From positions 62,001 through 126,000 of the forward strand of contig NZ_JAGETV010000005.1 of NCBI RefSeq assembly GCF_017571465.1: a DNA stretch of 64,000 nt, written 5' to 3'. This document shows, piece by piece, positions 53,392-63,491 of the stretch (the stretch's first letter is position 1; every line of letters starts with the position of its first letter). The stretch comes from Thiomicrorhabdus marina (GTDB lineage Bacteria; Pseudomonadota; Gammaproteobacteria; Thiomicrospirales; Thiomicrospiraceae). The notes below the pieces were generated by a model. The model saw only the letters and a program-made list of their open reading frames with translations, searched no databases and was not told where the DNA came from. Both the position numbers and the translations under genes were made by a program.

Positions 53392-55494
53392 TTATTTAAC
53401 GCGCATTCCAGGTTTTGCACCATCATCCGGGTTAAGGATATATAAATCCGATCCACCCGGGCCGGCGGCAAGTACCATGCCTTCCGATATACCGAAACGC
53501 ATTTTACGTGGCGCAAGGTTGGCAACCATTACGGTTTGCTTACCGATTAGGTCTTCCGGATTATATGCCGCTTTGATTCCGGCAAATACTTGACGCTGTT
53601 CAAAACCGATGTCCAATGTCAATTTAATCAACTTGTCCGCTTCTGGCACGGCTTCGGCATTAACGATTTTGGCAATACGCAAATCGATTTTAGCAAAGTC
53701 ATCGATACTGATGGTTTCAGCTAAGGCGTCAAAGCCATTGTTGTTGTCATTGCTCATGTTTTTCTCTGCTTTCACTTTCTGTTTCTTTGGCTTAGTGTCG
53801 TCTTTTTTGCCGTCTGGTACAGACTTTGTCCCTAATGATTGCGCTGACGCTTCAACCATTTTTTCGATGGCCGGCATTTCTAGACGCGTCATTAGTGCTT
53901 TAAATTTGGTAATTTCATGGTCAAGTAACGGTGACTTAACATCATCCCAAACCGGGTTTTCTAGGTTTAGGAACGCCCAAGCATCTTGTGACGTTTTCGG
54001 TAGAACCGGAGCCAAATAGCTCATTAGTACACGGAATAGGTTAATACCCATTGACGCGACTTCGTGAAGTTCTGCTTCTTTTCCTTCTTCTTTAGCCAGT
54101 ACCCAAGGAGCTGTCTCAGCAATGTATTCGTTCGCCTTGTCCGCTAATGCCATAATTTCACGCATTGCATGGCCGTACTCACGATGCTCGTATAGCTCGG
54201 CAATTTCATCTGACTTGGCAGCAAATTCGTTGTACAGCGCTTGCGCATCCGCAGATAGGTTCGTAGCCAATTTACCATCGAATTTTTTAACAATAAATCC
54301 GGCCGTACGGCTGGCGATATTGACTACTTTTCCGACTAGGTCAGAGTTAACACGTTGTGCGAAATCTTCTAGGTTCAGGTCGATATCGTCGATACGGCTG
54401 GTTAGTTTCGCGGCAAAGTAGTAACGCAGATATTCTGGATTCAAGTGCTCAAGATAGGTCTTGGCCATAATGAAAGTGCCGCGCGACTTAGACATTTTTT
54501 GCCCGTCAACGGTTAGGAAACCGTGCGCATAAACCGCATCCGGCGTACGGAAGTCCGCTCCCGACAGCATCGCAGGCCAGAATAGTGCGTGGAAGTTGAT
54601 AATGTCTTTACCGATAAAGTGGTATAGCTCTGCTTTCGAATCTTTCTGCCAGTATTCGTCGAAGTTCAAGCCAGATTTTTCGCAATAAGCTTTAAAGCTC
54701 GACATATAGCCGATAGGGGCATCTAGCCACACGTAGAAGAATTTATCTTTTTCACCCGGGATTTCAAAGCCGAAATAAGGCGCATCACGCGAGATATCCC
54801 AACCACGCAGACCGCTTTCCAGCCATTCGTCGATTTTATTGGCGATTTGCGTTTGTAGGTGACCGCCGCGCGTCCACTCTTTCAGCATATCGGCAAACTG
54901 CCCAAGTTCGAAGAAGAGGTGGTCGGAATCTTTCTCAACCGGAGTCGCGCCGGAAACCGCTGATTTTGGATTAACTAGCTCAGTTGGCGAGTAAGTCGCG
55001 CCACAGGCTTCGCAGTTATCGCCGTACTGGTCTTCGGTACCGCATTTCGGGCAAGTACCTTTGACGAAGCGATCCGGTAAGAACATTTCTTTTTCAGGGT
55101 CGTAATACTGAGAAATCGATTTACGCGAAATATAACCTTTTTCTTTCAAACGGTTATAAATTAGCGCGGCGAACTCACGGTTTTCATCCGAGTGCGTGCT
55201 GTGATAATGGTCGAAAGCGATATTGAAACCGGCGAAATCCGCTTGATGTTCTTCCGATGATTTTGCAATCAACTGCTCAGGCGTAATGCCTTCTGCTTCG
55301 GCGCGCAACATAATCGGTGTACCGTGCGCGTCGTCTGCACAAACGTAAGTACATTCGTGTCCACGCATTTTTTGAAAACGTGACCAGATATCAGTTTGGA
55401 TATATTCCACCAAGTGGCCAAGATGAATCGGGCCATTGGCGTAAGGCAGCGCACTGGTAATCAAAATTTTGCGAGGGCTAGCAGGTGTTGACAT
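53392..55494 (-). CDS. metG: methionyl-tRNA synthetase
   Basis: 700 residues from ATG 55494, which has AAAGGA 5 bases upstream; the frame is open to 55512. HIGH motif [13 protein letters not shown], a zinc knuckle [19 protein letters not shown], and KMSKSRGTF signature. After a Lys-rich linker ([17 protein letters not shown]) comes the C-terminal tRNA-binding OB domain ([17 protein letters not shown]). Complete class I enzyme, also for initiator tRNA charging. Confidence 0.97.
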   Translation of the reverse strand: MSTPASPRKILITSALPYANGPIHLGHLVEYIQTDIWSRFQKMRGHECTYVCADDAHGTPIMLRAEAEGITPEQLIAKSSEEHQADFAGFNIAFDHYHSTHSDENREFAALIYNRLKEKGYISRKSISQYYDPEKEMFLPDRFVKGTCPKCGTEDQYGDNCEACGATYSPTELVNPKSAVSGATPVEKDSDHLFFELGQFADMLKEWTRGGHLQTQIANKIDEWLESGLRGWDISRDAPYFGFEIPGEKDKFFYVWLDAPIGYMSSFKAYCEKSGLNFDEYWQKDSKAELYHFIGKDIINFHALFWPAMLSGADFRTPDAVYAHGFLTVDGQKMSKSRGTFIMAKTYLEHLNPEYLRYYFAAKLTSRIDDIDLNLEDFAQRVNSDLVGKVVNIASRTAGFIVKKFDGKLATNLSADAQALYNEFAAKSDEIAELYEHREYGHAMREIMALADKANEYIAETAPWVLAKEEGKEAELHEVASMGINLFRVLMSYLAPVLPKTSQDAWAFLNLENPVWDDVKSPLLDHEITKFKALMTRLEMPAIEKMVEASAQSLGTKSVPDGKKDDTKPKKQKVKAEKNMSNDNNNGFDALAETISIDDFAKIDLRIAKIVNAEAVPEADKLIKLTLDIGFEQRQVFAGIKAAYNPEDLIGKQTVMVANLAPRKMRFGISEGMVLAAGPGGSDLYILNPDDGAKPGMRVK

Positions 55495-55598
55495 AAAATC
55501 CTTTCCATTCACAGCAAGAATTAACGCGAATAAATCGCGATAACCATAAATTTAAATAAGCCGATTATTATAGAGTTTTTTAGTCGGCCTGTGCGTCT

Positions 55599-55624
55599 AA
55601 AAGACTGGCAGTTAGCAGTCTTTT
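55599..55624. terminator. hairpin terminator after apbC
   Basis: AAAAGACTG (55599-55607) and CAGTCTTTT (55616-55624) are perfect 9-bp inverted arms. Read on the minus strand it follows the apbC stop by 14 bases, so metG probably has its own promoter in the 100 bases that remain. Confidence 0.8.
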
Positions 55625-55637
55625 TGCGATTTTTATA

Positions 55638-56768
55638 TTAGGTGTTTTGCACCACGATGTTAGGGAATAAGTTAGCGTAGTTACGTTTTTTAACCCCGAC
55701 TTTGGCGCTGATTTGATGCGCCATATGACGATATTTATTGGCGATTTCACTGCTTGGTTCAGCCGTTACTGTTGGCTGTCCTTGGTCGGCTTCTTCACGG
55801 ATACGTTTGTTCAGTGGCAATGCGCCAAGGAAATCAACGCGGTATTTCTTAGCCATTTCCTGCCCACCGTTTTCACCGAAAATGGCTTCTTCATGCCCAC
55901 AGTTAGAGCAAATGTGCGTGCTCATATTCTCGATAATGCCCAGTACCGGAATTTCCACTTTTTGGAACATCTTTAAGCCTTTCTTAGCGTCAATTAGTGA
56001 TACTTGCTGCGGTGTAGTAACGATAACGCCGCCGGTAACCGGAATCTGCTGCGCCAGAGTTAGTTGCACATCACCGGTTCCCGGGGGCAAGTCGATAATC
56101 AGGTAATCCAAATTGTCCCAATTGGTTTCATTTAAAAGCTGGGTTAGGGTTTGTGTGACAATCGGGCCGCGCCAAATCATCGGTGAATCTTCATCAATCA
56201 AAGCGCCAATTGACATGGCTTGCAGGCCGTAAGCTTCCAATGGCTGCATACTTTTGCCGTCTTTGGTTTGCGGTTTTTCTTTGATGTTCAACATGGTCGG
56301 AATGCTGGGGCCGTAGATGTCAGCGTCTAAAATGCCGACTTGCGCACCTTCTTGTTGCAAGGCTAGTGCAAGGTTGACCGAAGTGGTCGATTTACCGACA
56401 CCACCTTTACCGGAAGCAACCGCAATGATGTTCTTGATATTCGCCATCGGCGTCGTGCCTTTCTGCACATCATGCGCGACCACTTCGGTCTGAAATTCGA
56501 CTTGCACCGAAGAAATTCCATCTAATTGTTTTAGATGATGGGACAGGTTTTGTTCAATTGAAGGCCAAAGGCTGCGACATGGGAATGGCAGACTAATCTC
56601 TAAAGTTAAATCCGCGCCTTTTAAATGCATTGCTTTGAGTGCTTTTAGTTCTAACACATCTTGCTCGGTAAACGGTATTTTGACTTGTTTGATCTGCGTT
56701 TCGATCGAGTTTTGCAACGCTTCGCTAATGCTGTCACTGCCGCCAAAAAGCTTGCTTAAAAATCCCAT
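55638..56768 (-). CDS. apbC: iron-sulfur cluster carrier protein ApbC/Mrp
   Basis: 376-residue P-loop ATPase that carries Fe-S clusters to apoproteins. N-terminal MIP18-like domain (to ~90), deviant Walker A GKGGVGKSTTSVNLALALQ near residue 113, DLPPGTGDVQLTL, and the CXXC cluster motif ICSNCGHEE near 282-286. Length and order are family-standard. It precedes metG, and mrp-metG adjacency is common in gammaproteobacteria. Confidence 0.95.
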   Translation of the reverse strand: MGFLSKLFGGSDSISEALQNSIETQIKQVKIPFTEQDVLELKALKAMHLKGADLTLEISLPFPCRSLWPSIEQNLSHHLKQLDGISSVQVEFQTEVVAHDVQKGTTPMANIKNIIAVASGKGGVGKSTTSVNLALALQQEGAQVGILDADIYGPSIPTMLNIKEKPQTKDGKSMQPLEAYGLQAMSIGALIDEDSPMIWRGPIVTQTLTQLLNETNWDNLDYLIIDLPPGTGDVQLTLAQQIPVTGGVIVTTPQQVSLIDAKKGLKMFQKVEIPVLGIIENMSTHICSNCGHEEAIFGENGGQEMAKKYRVDFLGALPLNKRIREEADQGQPTVTAEPSSEIANKYRHMAHQISAKVGVKKRNYANLFPNIVVQNT

Positions 56769-56930
56769 GCTCTATCCTTTTCTTTGCGGTGCTGCTGTTA
56801 TTGACGCAACACGAAAAATTTGTGCGCCATTTTAGCAGGTTCGGTTATGGGCTTGAAGTCGAACCGCTATATCAAGTGCCTGTTTTCGGTATAATCTGCG
56901 ATTTCTGAATAGCTTTCTGGAGATGGCTGA

Positions 56931-58895
56931 ATGAGTCTACTAGCTTGGCTGGCACAACATCAAACACTGGCGCCGATTCGAGCAATCGCTGAATTACCGA
57001 GTAACTTGGCTGATCAGATTGCCGCCGGTGAGGTGGTCGAGCGCCCGGTTTCGGTAGTTAAAGAGTTGTTGGAAAATGCGCTGGATTCGGGTGCCGACCA
57101 GATCGAAGTGATTTTGCAGGAGGGTGGCAATCATTCGATTGAAGTGATTGATAATGGTCGCGGCATCGCCAAAGATGAACTGTTATTGGCGGTTTCCCGT
57201 CACGCCACCAGTAAAGTGTATTCAATGCAGGAATTAGTCGCGGTGCAGTCACTTGGTTTCCGTGGCGAAGCATTGGCGAGTATTAGCTCCGTTTCCGATT
57301 TTACTCTGCGCAGCCGCACTGTACATGATAAAAGCGCTTGGCAAGTCAGTGCTCAAGGAGATGGCAAATGGCACGGTCCTGAACCGGCTGCGGGTGCAAA
57401 TGGTACTTCGGTCAAGGTCAATAACTTGTTTTTCAATACGCCGGCGCGTAAGAAGTTCTTACGTGCTCCGCGTACCGAGTTTATGCAGATTGAGCAATTA
57501 GTTAAACGCATTATATTGAGCCATCCACAGGTCGGTTTTAAACTGGTGCATAACGGAAAGACGGTGCGTAATTTACCGGCTTGTACTGATGAAAAGTCAT
57601 TACAGCAACGTTTGAAGATGTTGCTAGGTCAAGAGTTTGTCGATCATTCATTGCAGATTGAATTTGAAGCGCAGGATTGGCATTTAAGTGGCTGGGTTGG
57701 TTTGCCGACTTTCAATCGTGCGCAAACGGATATGCAGTACTTATTTGTAAATGGTCGTGTGGTTAAAGATCGCAATTTGAGTTTTGCATTGAAGCAGGCA
57801 TATGCCGATGTGCTTTATCACGGCCGACACGCCGCCTATGTGTTGTTCTTGCAGGTGCCTCCTGAGCAGTTGGATGTGAATGTGCATCCGGCCAAACATG
57901 AAGTGCGTTTTTCGCGTAATCGTGAAGTGTTTGATTTTATCCGTCGTTCGGTACGTGACACAGTCGGTAAGCCTTTGGCCGCTACCGATAGCGTCCAGCC
58001 GGGTAGCGGTAAGGCGTTGGAAAGTTTATTAGGTCAAGTACCGGAGCCGGAAGCTAAACCGATGGCGTTTAATTTTAATGCTCAGCCGACGCAAGGCGAA
58101 TTGGCGGCATCAATGGCTTTTCAGGCGCCGATGGGCGAGCATTCCCGCAGTCAACAGGCCAAAGATTTACAGCAGTTAGTTCAGGCTCGTCGATACGGTG
58201 ATGATGCGGTGGCAAGTGTTGTACCGCAAATCAACGATGCTACACATAATCTGTATGGAAGTGATTTTTCCGTAGAGCAGGATTCGCAAATTCCGCCTTT
58301 AGGGTTTGCCAAGGCGCAGTTACATGGCGTGTTTGTCTTGGCGGAAAATCAGCACGGTTTGGTATTGGTGGATATGCACGCCGCGCATGAACGTGTAGTC
58401 TATGAGCGCTTTAAAAAACAGTGGCAGCAGTTGCGTTTGGTGAGTCAGCCACTATTGGTACCAATTGTCATGTCTCTGGAGGCTTCCCAGATATATATGT
58501 GGGAAGGCTTTAAGCAAACTTTTGAAGATCTCGGTTTTGAGATCGAGCCGATGGGGCCTGAGCAATTGAAAGTTAGTGCGGTGCCGGCGTTATTATTGAA
58601 AGCCGATGTAGTGAGTTTATTTAAGGATATGTTGTCGGAGTTCGCCGAGTTTGCCGAAGAAGAAGTGGCTAAGGATGAAAGTCACGCGGTCAATGAGAAA
58701 ATCGACAGTATTTTGTCGACCATGGCTTGTCACGGTTCGGTACGCGCTAATCGTCAATTGACGGTGCCGGAAATGAACGAACTGCTTCGTCAAATGGAGC
58801 AGACCGATAAAATCGACCAGTGTAACCACGGCCGCCCGACGTGGATTCAGTTATCAATGGAGCAGCTCGACAAACTCTTTATGCGTGGACAGTAG
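56931..58895 (+). CDS. mutL: DNA mismatch repair protein MutL
   Basis: 654 residues. N-terminal GHKL ATPase: LPSNLADQIAAGEVVERPVSVVKELLENALDSGA with the ATP-hydrolysing Glu, IDNGRGI and GFRGEALASISSVS. The C-terminal domain carries VDMHAAHERVVYERF, the metal-binding endonuclease motif of the DMHA(x)2E(x)4E type present in MutL of organisms without MutH. The N-terminus extends about 15 residues beyond the usual start, but GGAG at ~56919 supports ATG 56931. First of the mutL-miaA-hfq-hflX-hflKC cluster. Confidence 0.96.
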   Translation: MSLLAWLAQHQTLAPIRAIAELPSNLADQIAAGEVVERPVSVVKELLENALDSGADQIEVILQEGGNHSIEVIDNGRGIAKDELLLAVSRHATSKVYSMQELVAVQSLGFRGEALASISSVSDFTLRSRTVHDKSAWQVSAQGDGKWHGPEPAAGANGTSVKVNNLFFNTPARKKFLRAPRTEFMQIEQLVKRIILSHPQVGFKLVHNGKTVRNLPACTDEKSLQQRLKMLLGQEFVDHSLQIEFEAQDWHLSGWVGLPTFNRAQTDMQYLFVNGRVVKDRNLSFALKQAYADVLYHGRHAAYVLFLQVPPEQLDVNVHPAKHEVRFSRNREVFDFIRRSVRDTVGKPLAATDSVQPGSGKALESLLGQVPEPEAKPMAFNFNAQPTQGELAASMAFQAPMGEHSRSQQAKDLQQLVQARRYGDDAVASVVPQINDATHNLYGSDFSVEQDSQIPPLGFAKAQLHGVFVLAENQHGLVLVDMHAAHERVVYERFKKQWQQLRLVSQPLLVPIVMSLEASQIYMWEGFKQTFEDLGFEIEPMGPEQLKVSAVPALLLKADVVSLFKDMLSEFAEFAEEEVAKDESHAVNEKIDSILSTMACHGSVRANRQLTVPEMNELLRQMEQTDKIDQCNHGRPTWIQLSMEQLDKLFMRGQ

Positions 58896-58972
58896 ATGTT
58901 GTTGCAGCAAAGCATAATGAGTTTTAAGGTCGTGAAAAAAAGAAAAAGTTAGGGTCTAGTCCGAGATTAATC

Positions 58973-59944
58973 ATGGAATATTCAGAATTAGTAAACAAAT
59001 TAATCGCCGAGAAAAAGGTATTGGCGATTATGGGGCCGACTGCGTCGGGGAAAAGTCAATTGTCGATGGCATTGGCTGAAATTTTGCCGATTGAGATTAT
59101 TAGTGTTGATTCAGCACTGATTTATCGTGATATGGATATTGGCTCTGCCAAACCGAGTGCAGAGGAAATACAGTCGGTACCACATCACCTGATTGATACT
59201 ATTGATGCCAGTGAGAGTTATTCGGCCAGTGAGTTTGTCGATGATGTGCACGGTTTGGTTAAGGAGATTTTTGCCCGCGGTAAATTGCCGGTCTTGGTTG
59301 GAGGTACCATGATGTATTTCAATGCATTACAACAAGGGATGAATGACTTACCAAGTGCTGATGCAGAAGTGCGTGCGAAATTACAAAAACAGTGGGATGA
59401 ATCGCCCGAAAGCTTGCATCAACGGTTGACTGAAATAGACCCTGAATCGGCACAGCGCATTCATCAGAATGATCCGCAGCGTTTGATTCGCGCGCTGGAG
59501 GTCTATCAAGTCAGCGGTAAGACCTTGACGGAACATAGGCAGAATCCAAAGAAGGCATTAAAAGATTTTGAGTTAATTAAAATCGCTTTGATTCCGGAAG
59601 ATCGCTCCAGATTGCATAAACAAATTGAAAAGCGTTTTATGCAGATGCTGGAGCAAGGCTTTCTAAAAGAGGTCGAGTCATTAATTAAACGTGGTGATTT
59701 AGAGGCGGATATGACATCGATTCGTTGCGTTGGTTATCGTCAAGCGTGGGATTACTTATTGGGCGATTATGATTATGAGACTTTTGTGCATAAAGGCATA
59801 GTTGCGACCCGCCAGCTTGCTAAACGGCAATTAACTTGGTTGCGCAAGGAATCGGATTTATTGGTAATTGATCCCTATGCGACATCGTTACAACAAAGGG
59901 TTGTCGAAAGTCGTCAACTTCTTGAAAATGCGGTACAGGAGTAA
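58973..59944 (+). CDS. miaA: tRNA dimethylallyltransferase MiaA
   Basis: Prenylates A37 of tRNAs reading UNN codons. 323 residues; P-loop MGPTASGKSQLSMALAE near residue 20, SVDSALIYRDMDIGSAKPSAEE, HHLIDTID, GGTMMYFNALQQG and the tRNA-binding IRCVGYRQAWDYLLG. No clear ribosome site is seen before ATG 58973. It follows mutL by 77 bases and is separated from hfq by 335 bases that hold a repeat copy. Confidence 0.96.
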   Translation: MEYSELVNKLIAEKKVLAIMGPTASGKSQLSMALAEILPIEIISVDSALIYRDMDIGSAKPSAEEIQSVPHHLIDTIDASESYSASEFVDDVHGLVKEIFARGKLPVLVGGTMMYFNALQQGMNDLPSADAEVRAKLQKQWDESPESLHQRLTEIDPESAQRIHQNDPQRLIRALEVYQVSGKTLTEHRQNPKKALKDFELIKIALIPEDRSRLHKQIEKRFMQMLEQGFLKEVESLIKRGDLEADMTSIRCVGYRQAWDYLLGDYDYETFVHKGIVATRQLAKRQLTWLRKESDLLVIDPYATSLQQRVVESRQLLENAVQE

Positions 59945-60114
59945 CGATTTATCGTTTTTGAATCGGCTTTCTAACCGTTCTTAAACCGTAGCGCTAATGA
60001 TAAATATATTAAATCTAAGGCCATGCCTTTAATTTATACGGGTTATCAGTTAAATTGATATTTGAAACGGCAAATGGTGTGTTATGCTTTTCGCAGTTTT
60101 AATGTTTGAATGCA

Positions 60115-60173
60115 AGGAAACGCAGAGCTCGATTGCTTTGCATGAAGTCATTTGGACTTGTTTTGTGTTTCCT
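60115..60173 (+). mobile_element. MITE-like element, 59-bp internally deleted copy 3
   Basis: Starts AGGAAACGCAGAGC and ends GGACTTGTTTTGTGTTTCCT (60154-60173), the same ends as the element at 4954-5219. The right 30 bases (AAGTCATTTGGACTTG...) match that element closely; the long middle section is missing. It lies in the 335-base gap between miaA and hfq, in the hfq upstream region, which otherwise holds nothing I can identify. Confidence 0.65.
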
Positions 60174-60279
60174 AAGCAGATATTAATCTTTCAAATGCTT
60201 TAGTTGGGGGAGGTTGAAGCAACTTTGCTGAACCCAGAACAAAGAAGAACAATAAAAAATAAAAATAACAGGAATCAGC

Positions 60280-60549
60280 ATGGAGAGTAAAAAAGTGACA
60301 AAGGCCTTGCCTATCCAAGACCCTTATCTAAATGCTTTAAGAAAAGAACGTATCAATGTTTCAATTTACTTGGTTAATGGTGTAAAGCTACAAGGTAAAG
60401 TTGATTCGTTTGATCAATTTGTGGTGCTACTGCGATCCAATGTAACGCAGATGGTTTATAAACACGCGATTTCGACAATCGTACCGATGCGTGATCCAAA
60501 ACCTTATGAGTATGGCAGTGGGCAAAACGGTTCAGATTCTGAATCGTAA
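60280..60549 (+). CDS. hfq: RNA-binding chaperone Hfq
   Basis: 89-residue Sm-like hexamer that pairs small RNAs with mRNAs. Sm1 motif [21 protein letters not shown] and Sm2 motif [11 protein letters not shown] with the KH dyad at the proximal RNA site; [12 protein letters not shown] is the conserved N-terminus. The C-terminal tail is short and Gly/Ser-rich. AGGA 9 bases before the ATG. A strong terminator follows. Confidence 0.97.
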   Translation: MESKKVTKALPIQDPYLNALRKERINVSIYLVNGVKLQGKVDSFDQFVVLLRSNVTQMVYKHAISTIVPMRDPKPYEYGSGQNGSDSES

Positions 60550-60569
60550 TCTTCAACCGCTTATGAGAA

Positions 60570-60603
60570 AAAAGGCGAGGCTCTGTTCCTCGCCTTTTGC
60601 GTT
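60570..60603 (+). terminator. rho-independent terminator after hfq
   Basis: AAAAGGCGAGG (60570-60580) and CCTCGCCTTTT (60588-60598) are perfect 11-bp arms around a 7-base loop. The 219-base gap that follows may hold the hflX promoter. Confidence 0.9.
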
Positions 60604-60768
60604 TTTAAAGGGCTAAAGTGCTTTCATAGTCGGCTAGCACTTTTTACTTTAAGAGCCATTTTGAATTTAGGTTTCACATGCATGACGGCTGTGTCTATAA
60701 TGTGCGCGCTTTAAAAGGACGAGTTTGCCAGGAGCAAATTTTGCACAAAACGGAGATGGAAACACTTA

Positions 60769-62073
60769 ATGGAATTATTTGATCGCTTAGAGCGGCAAGA
60801 AATTGAAAAAGCGGTTTTGGTGCACGTCGATTTCTATCAAGAAGCAGATCGTGAAGAAGTGGATGAGCTGTATGAATTGGTTGAATCTGCCGGGGCGGAA
60901 ATTTGTACCTTGGTCACCACCAAGCGAAGCCATCCTGATCCCAAGTTCTTTATTGGTAAGGGAAAGGCCGAAGAAATTAAAGATGCGGTTAATTTATATG
61001 AAGCGGATGTGGTTATTGTTAACCATGCTTTATCTCCTGCGCAGGAACGTAATTTAAGTGATTATCTAGACGTTCAGGTATTAGACCGCGTCGGCCTGAT
61101 TCTGGATATTTTTGCACAACGTGCCCGTTCTCATGAAGGTAAGTTGCAGGTTGAATTAGCGCAGTTAAAACGCATGTCAACGCGCCTAGTAAAAGGTTGG
61201 AGTCACTTAGATCGACAGGGTGGTATTGGGGCGCGTGGACCGGGTGAAACCCAGTTGGAAACCGACCGTCGTTTGGTGCAAGGTCGAATCAAACAGTTAG
61301 AAGCCAAAATTGAGAAGGTTCGTAAACAGCGTGATTTAGGGCGCCGTTCGCGTAAGCGTTCCGAATTGCCGACGGTGACGATTGTCGGTTATACCAATGC
61401 CGGTAAGTCGACGTTATTTAATTATCTGACTTCAGCCGGTGTTTATGCCGAAGATCGTCTATTTGCGACGCTGGATTCCACATTGCGTAAAGTGCATTTG
61501 CCGGGTGCAGGTTCAGTAATTTTTGCCGATACGGTTGGCTTTATTCGTCATATTCCGCATGATTTGGTGACCGCCTTCCGCTCGACTTTGGAAGAGACCA
61601 GTGAAGCGAATCTTTTGATTCACTTGATTGATGCTGCCGATCCTCATCGTGACGAGAAAATTGCCGATGTCGAGGAGGTGATCTCCGAGGTAGGCGCTTC
61701 GGACGTTCCGCAGCTTAAAATTTTCAATAAAATTGATGCCTTAGAGCCAATAGTTGAGCCGAAGGTTGACTTTGCAGAAGACGGTTATACACCGGAACGG
61801 GTTTGGATTTCGGCGCGCGATGGTCTCGGTGTTGAGATGATGATGGATGCGGTTGCCTCTTTCTTCAAAGGTCGGTTCTATAAAGTTGAATTAGTGCTGG
61901 ATGTAAGCGCCGGTAAGCAACGTGCGCAACTCTATCAACTAGGTACGATCTTGCAAGAAGGGTTTGATGAACAGGGTAATAGTCTGTTTACCATGAGTCT
62001 GACTGAGCATGAATGGAACACCATTAAAGATTGGCCGGAATTTCATAAGGCCGAAGTGCTTTCAGAACAGTAA
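60769..62073 (+). CDS. hflX: ribosome-associated GTPase HflX
   Basis: 434 residues. Splits or rescues stalled 70S ribosomes, notably under heat stress. N-terminal nucleotide-binding/coiled-coil region (FIGKGKAEEIKDAVNL, GGIGARGPGETQLETDRR), then the GTPase domain with G1 GYTNAGKSTLFN (near residue 207), G3 DTVGFIRHIP and G4 NKID. C-terminal HflX domain complete. Lies after the hfq terminator, as in related genomes. Confidence 0.96.
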   Translation: MELFDRLERQEIEKAVLVHVDFYQEADREEVDELYELVESAGAEICTLVTTKRSHPDPKFFIGKGKAEEIKDAVNLYEADVVIVNHALSPAQERNLSDYLDVQVLDRVGLILDIFAQRARSHEGKLQVELAQLKRMSTRLVKGWSHLDRQGGIGARGPGETQLETDRRLVQGRIKQLEAKIEKVRKQRDLGRRSRKRSELPTVTIVGYTNAGKSTLFNYLTSAGVYAEDRLFATLDSTLRKVHLPGAGSVIFADTVGFIRHIPHDLVTAFRSTLEETSEANLLIHLIDAADPHRDEKIADVEEVISEVGASDVPQLKIFNKIDALEPIVEPKVDFAEDGYTPERVWISARDGLGVEMMMDAVASFFKGRFYKVELVLDVSAGKQRAQLYQLGTILQEGFDEQGNSLFTMSLTEHEWNTIKDWPEFHKAEVLSEQ

Positions 62074-62270
62074 ATTCCGTTCGATGGCTATTTCAAAAGC
62101 CGGCGGCTCTGAAATATGGCGATAAGATGAAGAACCCTTACGATAAAGAACCTTAATTGGTGACTTTTACATTCAGACTATCTACAATAGTCGAACTCTT
62201 GCCTAATAAATACTGAACCAGTTCGGTAATTAAGGCCCAAACGTTAATGCTAATGCATGGAGAAGGTTGA

Positions 62271-63491
62271 ATGGCTTGGAATGAACCAGGTAAACCAGGA
62301 CAAGATCCTTGGGGCAATTCAGGAAATAATGGCGGTGGCGATAATAATGATCGCGGCCCGAAAAGAAATGGTGATGACGATCTCACCAAGCTTTTTAAGA
62401 AAGCAGCTGAAAAACTAAATTCAGGAAGTACCAATGGTGGTGGTCTTGGCAGTGCCGGTGGAATGGCAATTGCCGGTATCGTATTTGTGGTGTGGATGCT
62501 GTCCGGTATTTATATTGTTGATCCGGCTGAACGCGGTGTGGTCACTCGTTTCGGTGCTTTCATTGATGAAACTAAAGCAGGCCCGCATTGGCATCTGCCT
62601 TATCCAATTGAAAATGTACAGATCGTTAACGTAGACCAAATCCGTACTGCCGAAATCGGTTACCGTTCTGATGTGCGTAATGTTGCCGGCAACGTTCCGA
62701 ATGAGTCTTTGATGTTGACTAAAGATGAAAACATCGTCGATTTGAAAATTGCGGTGCAGTACCAAGTTCGCTCTGCTAGCAAATACCTATTTGAAATTTC
62801 TGATCCGGACACAACACTGCGAATTGTTACCGAGAGTGCGCTACGTGAAGTGGTTGGTCAAAGTAATATGGATTTTGTTCTGACTGAAGGGCGAAATGAA
62901 GTGGTTGCTCGTGTGCAAGAGCTTGCTCAAGAACGTTTAGATGCATATAACGCCGGGCTTTTGATTACTTCGGTAAACTTGCAAGATGCACAGCCACCGG
63001 AGCAGGTGCAAGCAGCATTTGCCGACGTAGTTAAGGCGCGTGAAGACAGAGAGCGTTTGATTAATGAAGCGGAAGCTTATTCGAATGAAATCTTGCCTAT
63101 TGCGCGTGGTAATGCGGCTCGTCAGCTAGAAGAAGCGAGTGCTTATCATGATCAGGTTATCGCCGAAGCAAAGGGTGAATCAGCCCGTTTCAATAGCATT
63201 GTTTCAGAATACAGTAAGGCGCCTGAAGTAACTCGTAACCGTCTTTACATCGATGCGGTATCAACGGTTTTAGGTAATACCTCGAAAGTATTTATCGGTT
63301 CTGAAAGTGCTAATAATCTGCTTTATCTTCCTTTAGATAAGATGGTTGGTTCGCAGCAAGCAACGGTTCCGTTCAAGCCAAGTTCATCGGCATCAGCGAC
63401 TAATACGGCTAAATCGAATGTGTCTACTCAGCAGACAAAACCGGCAACGACCAATATTCGCGATTATTTGAGAAATAGGGAGCTACGTTAA
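62271..63491 (+). CDS. hflK: FtsH modulator HflK
   Basis: 406-residue SPFH/Band 7 membrane protein that with HflC forms a large cage around FtsH. Gly/Asn-rich cytoplasmic start (MAWNEPGKPGQDPWGNSGNNGGGDN), one TM helix near 71-87 (AIAGIVFVVWMLSGIYIV), SPFH domain (DPAERGVVTRFGAF) and a coiled-coil region (VVKAREDRERLINEAEAY). The stop overlaps the hflC start as TAATG. AAGG lies about 8 bases before the ATG. Confidence 0.96.
   Translation: MAWNEPGKPGQDPWGNSGNNGGGDNNDRGPKRNGDDDLTKLFKKAAEKLNSGSTNGGGLGSAGGMAIAGIVFVVWMLSGIYIVDPAERGVVTRFGAFIDETKAGPHWHLPYPIENVQIVNVDQIRTAEIGYRSDVRNVAGNVPNESLMLTKDENIVDLKIAVQYQVRSASKYLFEISDPDTTLRIVTESALREVVGQSNMDFVLTEGRNEVVARVQELAQERLDAYNAGLLITSVNLQDAQPPEQVQAAFADVVKAREDRERLINEAEAYSNEILPIARGNAARQLEEASAYHDQVIAEAKGESARFNSIVSEYSKAPEVTRNRLYIDAVSTVLGNTSKVFIGSESANNLLYLPLDKMVGSQQATVPFKPSSSASATNTAKSNVSTQQTKPATTNIRDYLRNRELR

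Noticed and set aside
62153-62434. 93-aa minus-strand open frame upstream of hflK
   Set aside because: Mostly the reverse of the Gly/Asn-rich hflK start; no supporting start signals.
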